From DAIDJM01 sp964250215 (lineage in GTDB: Bacteria > Pseudomonadota > Alphaproteobacteria > Acetobacterales > Acetobacteraceae), in NCBI GenBank assembly GCA_964250215.1, contig CAXUEX010000113.1:1-9324 (forward strand): a DNA stretch of 9,324 nucleotides, given 5' to 3'. Positions 7,795 to 9,324 of this stretch are shown here, one piece after another. The notes beneath the pieces were generated by a model. The model was given only the letters and a program-made list of their open reading frames with translations. It ran no database searches and was not told where the DNA came from. The stretch's first letter is position 1; each line of letters begins with the position of its first letter. A program made the position numbers and the translations under genes.

Positions 7795-8331
7795 GTGAAC
7801 AGGAACAGCAAGGGGCTGAGGCTTCTGAGCGTATGCGCCGCCCTGGCCGGGTGCGCCCCCGCTTTGCCGGTCGCGCATTTCGCCAGCACCACCCCCAATT
7901 TCGACCCGCTCGCCTTCTGGACGGGCCACAAAACCTCCTGGGGCGTGATCGAAAATCGCGCCGGCGCGCCCACCGCCATCATCACCACCGATTGCCAAGG
8001 CACGCCGGATGGCCCCGACAGCCTGCACATGGTGCAAACGCTGAGCCAGCAGGGCGGCACCACCACGCACCGCGACTGGCACCTGCGCCGCCTGGATGCC
8101 ACGCATTTCACCGCCACGGCCAACGACATGACGGGCGAAGCGCATGGCGAGGCCGCCGGCCGCGTGTTCCACTGGCGCTGGATCTGGAACCGCCCCGGCC
8201 CGCTCGGCGCGGTGACGATGGATCAGTGGATGTATGCCGAACCCGGCGGCACCATGGTGAACCGCACCACCATCCGCAAACTCGGCATCGTCGTCGCCGA
8301 AGTCACCGAACAATTCGCTGCTTCGCCCTAG
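7795..8331 (+). CDS. Small lipoprotein of the DUF3833 type, function unknown
   Basis: The 178-residue product begins with a lipoprotein signal: basic residues K6 and R9, a hydrophobic stretch LLSVCAALAG and a lipobox LAGC with the lipidated cysteine at C20, so it should be membrane-anchored and face the periplasm. The mature part resembles DUF3833 proteins: an opening FDPLAFWTGHKTSWGVIENRAG (36-57), then IITTDCQG, a HRDWHLRRLD strand, a DMTGEAHGEAAG segment, WRWIWNRP, a MDQWMYAEPGG motif and NRTTIRKLGIVVAEVTEQF near the end. This alternation of polar strands suggests a beta-rich lipocalin-like fold; that is an inference. The start is GTG at 7795, with GGGGAG eight bases upstream. It diverges from uvrD and converges with metF, sharing CTAG for both stops. 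The molecular role is not known, and neighbours do not reveal one. Family assignment is by recognition of the conserved blocks, not by a search. Confidence 0.83.
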   Translation: MNRNSKGLRLLSVCAALAGCAPALPVAHFASTTPNFDPLAFWTGHKTSWGVIENRAGAPTAIITTDCQGTPDGPDSLHMVQTLSQQGGTTTHRDWHLRRLDATHFTATANDMTGEAHGEAAGRVFHWRWIWNRPGPLGAVTMDQWMYAEPGGTMVNRTTIRKLGIVVAEVTEQFAASP

Positions 8332-9293
8332 CGCTCTGGCAACTGACCACTGGCAACTGGCAAATGTCCTGGCCTCACGCCCAGTATATGTGCGATCGCG
8401 AACGTCAGATCCGCCCGATTCAGCGTATAGAAATGGAACTCGTCCACGCCGCTCGCCTGCAGCAGCCGCACCTGCTCGGCCGCCACCACCGCCGCCACCA
8501 TGCGCCGGGTTTCCGGATCGTGTTCCGTGCCCTCGAACAGCCGCGCCATCCAATCCGGCACGCTCGCGCCGCAGGCCGCGCTGAATTTCTTCGCCTGCGC
8601 GAAATTGGAAACCGGCATGATTCCCGGCACGATCGGCGCCGTGATACCGGCCGCCAGACACCTGTCCAGAAACCGCAGGAATATGTCGGCATCGAAAAAA
8701 TACTGCGTGATCGCCCGCGTGGCGCCCGCATCCAGCTTGCGCCGCAGATTCTCCAGATCGCCGTCCGGATCGCCTGCGTCCGGGTGCGTTTCCGGATAGG
8801 CGGCCACGGTGATCTCGAACGGCGCCACCCGCGCCAGGCCGGCAACCAGGTCGCTCGCATAGTCGTAGCCGTCCGGCGCCGGCGCATATTCCCCGCCGCC
8901 CGGCACATCGCCACGCAGCGCCACGATATGCCGCACGCCGGCCTGCCAATAGCGGTCCGCCACCGCATCCACCTCCGCCCGGCTCGCGCCCACGCAGGTA
9001 AGGTGCGCCGCCGGCGTCAGACTGGTCTCGTTCACGATCCGCGCCACGGTGGCGTGGGTGCGCGCCTGCGTGCTGCCGCCGGCGCCGTAAGTCACCGAAA
9101 CGAAGCGCGGCTGCAGCGGCTCCAGCCGCCTTATGCAACCCCATAGCTGCGCATCCAGCGCCAGCGTGCTGGGCGGGAAAAACTCGAAGCTCAGCTTCGG
9201 CGGCGCCGCATCCGCCCCCGGCTCCGGCAGCCGCGCGAAACGCGGGCCGGTCAGCCAGCGCTCCAAGGTCGGCGGTCGCGGATCGAAGCTCAT
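8328..9293 (-). CDS. metF: 5,10-methylenetetrahydrofolate reductase MetF
   Basis: MetF is a cytosolic FAD enzyme that reduces methylene-THF to methyl-THF, the methyl donor for methionine synthesis. The 321 residues form the usual single TIM-barrel. Visible landmarks are SFEFFPP (35-41) with E37 equivalent to E. coli E28, FVSVTYGAGGS (64-74), HLTCVG (97-102), IVALRGD (123-129) with D129 equivalent to E. coli D120, VAAYPETHP (163-171), KLDAGATRAITQYFFD (186-201), PGIMPVSNF (223-231) and FHFYTLNRADLTFAI (286-300). A roughly 30-residue N-terminal extension precedes the barrel. The E. coli protein ends just after LGVRPG, but here 11 more residues follow, nearly all encoded by a tandem heptamer repeat. 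Start ATG at 9293 is the only candidate in the visible frame; no clear ribosome-binding site precedes it, and an ATGA at 9290-9293 hints at coupling to an upstream gene beyond the edge. Confidence 0.97.
   Translation of the reverse strand: MSFDPRPPTLERWLTGPRFARLPEPGADAAPPKLSFEFFPPSTLALDAQLWGCIRRLEPLQPRFVSVTYGAGGSTQARTHATVARIVNETSLTPAAHLTCVGASRAEVDAVADRYWQAGVRHIVALRGDVPGGGEYAPAPDGYDYASDLVAGLARVAPFEITVAAYPETHPDAGDPDGDLENLRRKLDAGATRAITQYFFDADIFLRFLDRCLAAGITAPIVPGIMPVSNFAQAKKFSAACGASVPDWMARLFEGTEHDPETRRMVAAVVAAEQVRLLQASGVDEFHFYTLNRADLTFAIAHILGVRPGHLPVASGQLPER
8336..8363. repeat. Four tandem heptamers (CTGGCAA type) at the 3' end of metF
   Basis: Read on the + strand the units are CTGGCAA (8336-8342), CTGACCA (8343-8349), CTGGCAA (8350-8356) and CTGGCAA (8357-8363). 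Three copies are identical and the second differs at two bases. The array lies inside metF and encodes residues 311-320, beyond the point where the E. coli protein ends, and starts five bases after the lipoprotein stop. It resembles the short heptameric repeats described in cyanobacteria in form only. Confidence 0.85.
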
Positions 9294-9324
9294 CGCCGGC
9301 AGATGAGGCCGCCCCGCCCCGCCC
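9290..9324 (-). other. Possible 3' tail of a gene upstream of metF
   Basis: On the - strand a frame is open from the window edge for ten codons (AGRGGLICRR) and ends in TGA at 9292-9290, overlapping the metF ATG as ATGA. The same junction type occurs three times in the uvrD operon. In alphaproteobacteria metF often follows an ArsR-type regulator/methyltransferase gene, but ten codons cannot identify one. This may be chance. Confidence 0.2.

Noticed and set aside
4445..7798. An open frame of 1117 codons on the + strand, opposite the aminopeptidase 5' end, prmA and uvrD
   Set aside because: Its translation is rich in Arg, Pro, Ala and His with no recognisable domain, and it runs antisense to three fully conserved genes. 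High G/C at third positions removes stops from the opposite strand, which explains it.
7797..7806. GAAC repeated as GAACAGGAAC (GTTCCTGTTC on the uvrD strand), considered as an SOS LexA site for uvrD
   Set aside because: The alphaproteobacterial LexA box is GTTC-N7-GTTC; here the spacing is two bases, and the bases also encode the start of the lipoprotein (codons for N, R, N).
8341..8363. Heptamer array considered as a terminator or a CRISPR-like repeat
   Set aside because: The units are direct repeats with no spacers and no stable inverted arms, so neither a hairpin terminator nor a CRISPR array is supported.
7756..9144. Open frame of 462 codons on the - strand across metF and the lipoprotein gene, and a + strand frame at 7833-9146
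   Set aside because: Both cut through two well-supported genes in other frames and give low-complexity Arg/Gly/Ala- or His/Arg-rich translations.

Overview
The window is a GC-rich, almost fully coding stretch of a bacterial chromosome. It most likely comes from an alphaproteobacterium of the Rhodospirillales/Acetobacteraceae kind. That placement is an inference from the style of the UvrD, PrmA and MetF sequences, the recN-ligA pairing and the strong G/C bias at third codon positions; no rRNA is present to confirm it. I see no mobile element, CRISPR array, tRNA, rRNA, toxin-antitoxin pair or defence cassette. No gap between genes exceeds 44 bp, so there is no long non-coding stretch.

Left block, + strand (1-2526): the 3' end of recN (double-strand-break repair ATPase) runs into a complete ligA (NAD+-dependent DNA ligase) through a TAATG stop/start overlap.

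Middle block, - strand (7750 down to 2489): four genes are read uvrD/pcrA helicase, prmA (L11 methyltransferase), a long aminopeptidase P, then a small hotdog-fold acyl-CoA thioesterase. All three junctions are 4-nt stop/start overlaps (GTGA, ATGA, ATGA), so this is very probably one translationally coupled operon. Its last gene converges on ligA. The two coding regions overlap tail to tail by 38 bp, and a perfect 9-bp inverted repeat sits in that overlap at the ligA stop codon; it may end transcription from both sides.

Right block (7751-9324): a 44-bp divergent spacer separates uvrD from a + strand gene for a small DUF3833-type lipoprotein. Both genes start with GTG, and the spacer holds a self-complementary TATATA that could be a -10 element for both directions. 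The lipoprotein gene converges on metF (5,10-methylenetetrahydrofolate reductase, - strand), and their stop codons interlock in a single CTAG. Four tandem heptamers of the CTGGCAA type lie in the last codons of metF and appear to have lengthened its C-terminus. The 31 bp upstream of metF reach the window edge and may hold the tail of another overlapping gene.

The gene content is housekeeping: DNA repair and replication (recN, ligA, uvrD), translation-factor modification (prmA), peptide and acyl-CoA turnover, and one-carbon metabolism (metF). I do not find a new biological system here. The points worth a second look are the gene-end structures: the hairpin in the ligA/thioesterase overlap, the heptamer array in metF and the symmetric divergent promoter candidate.
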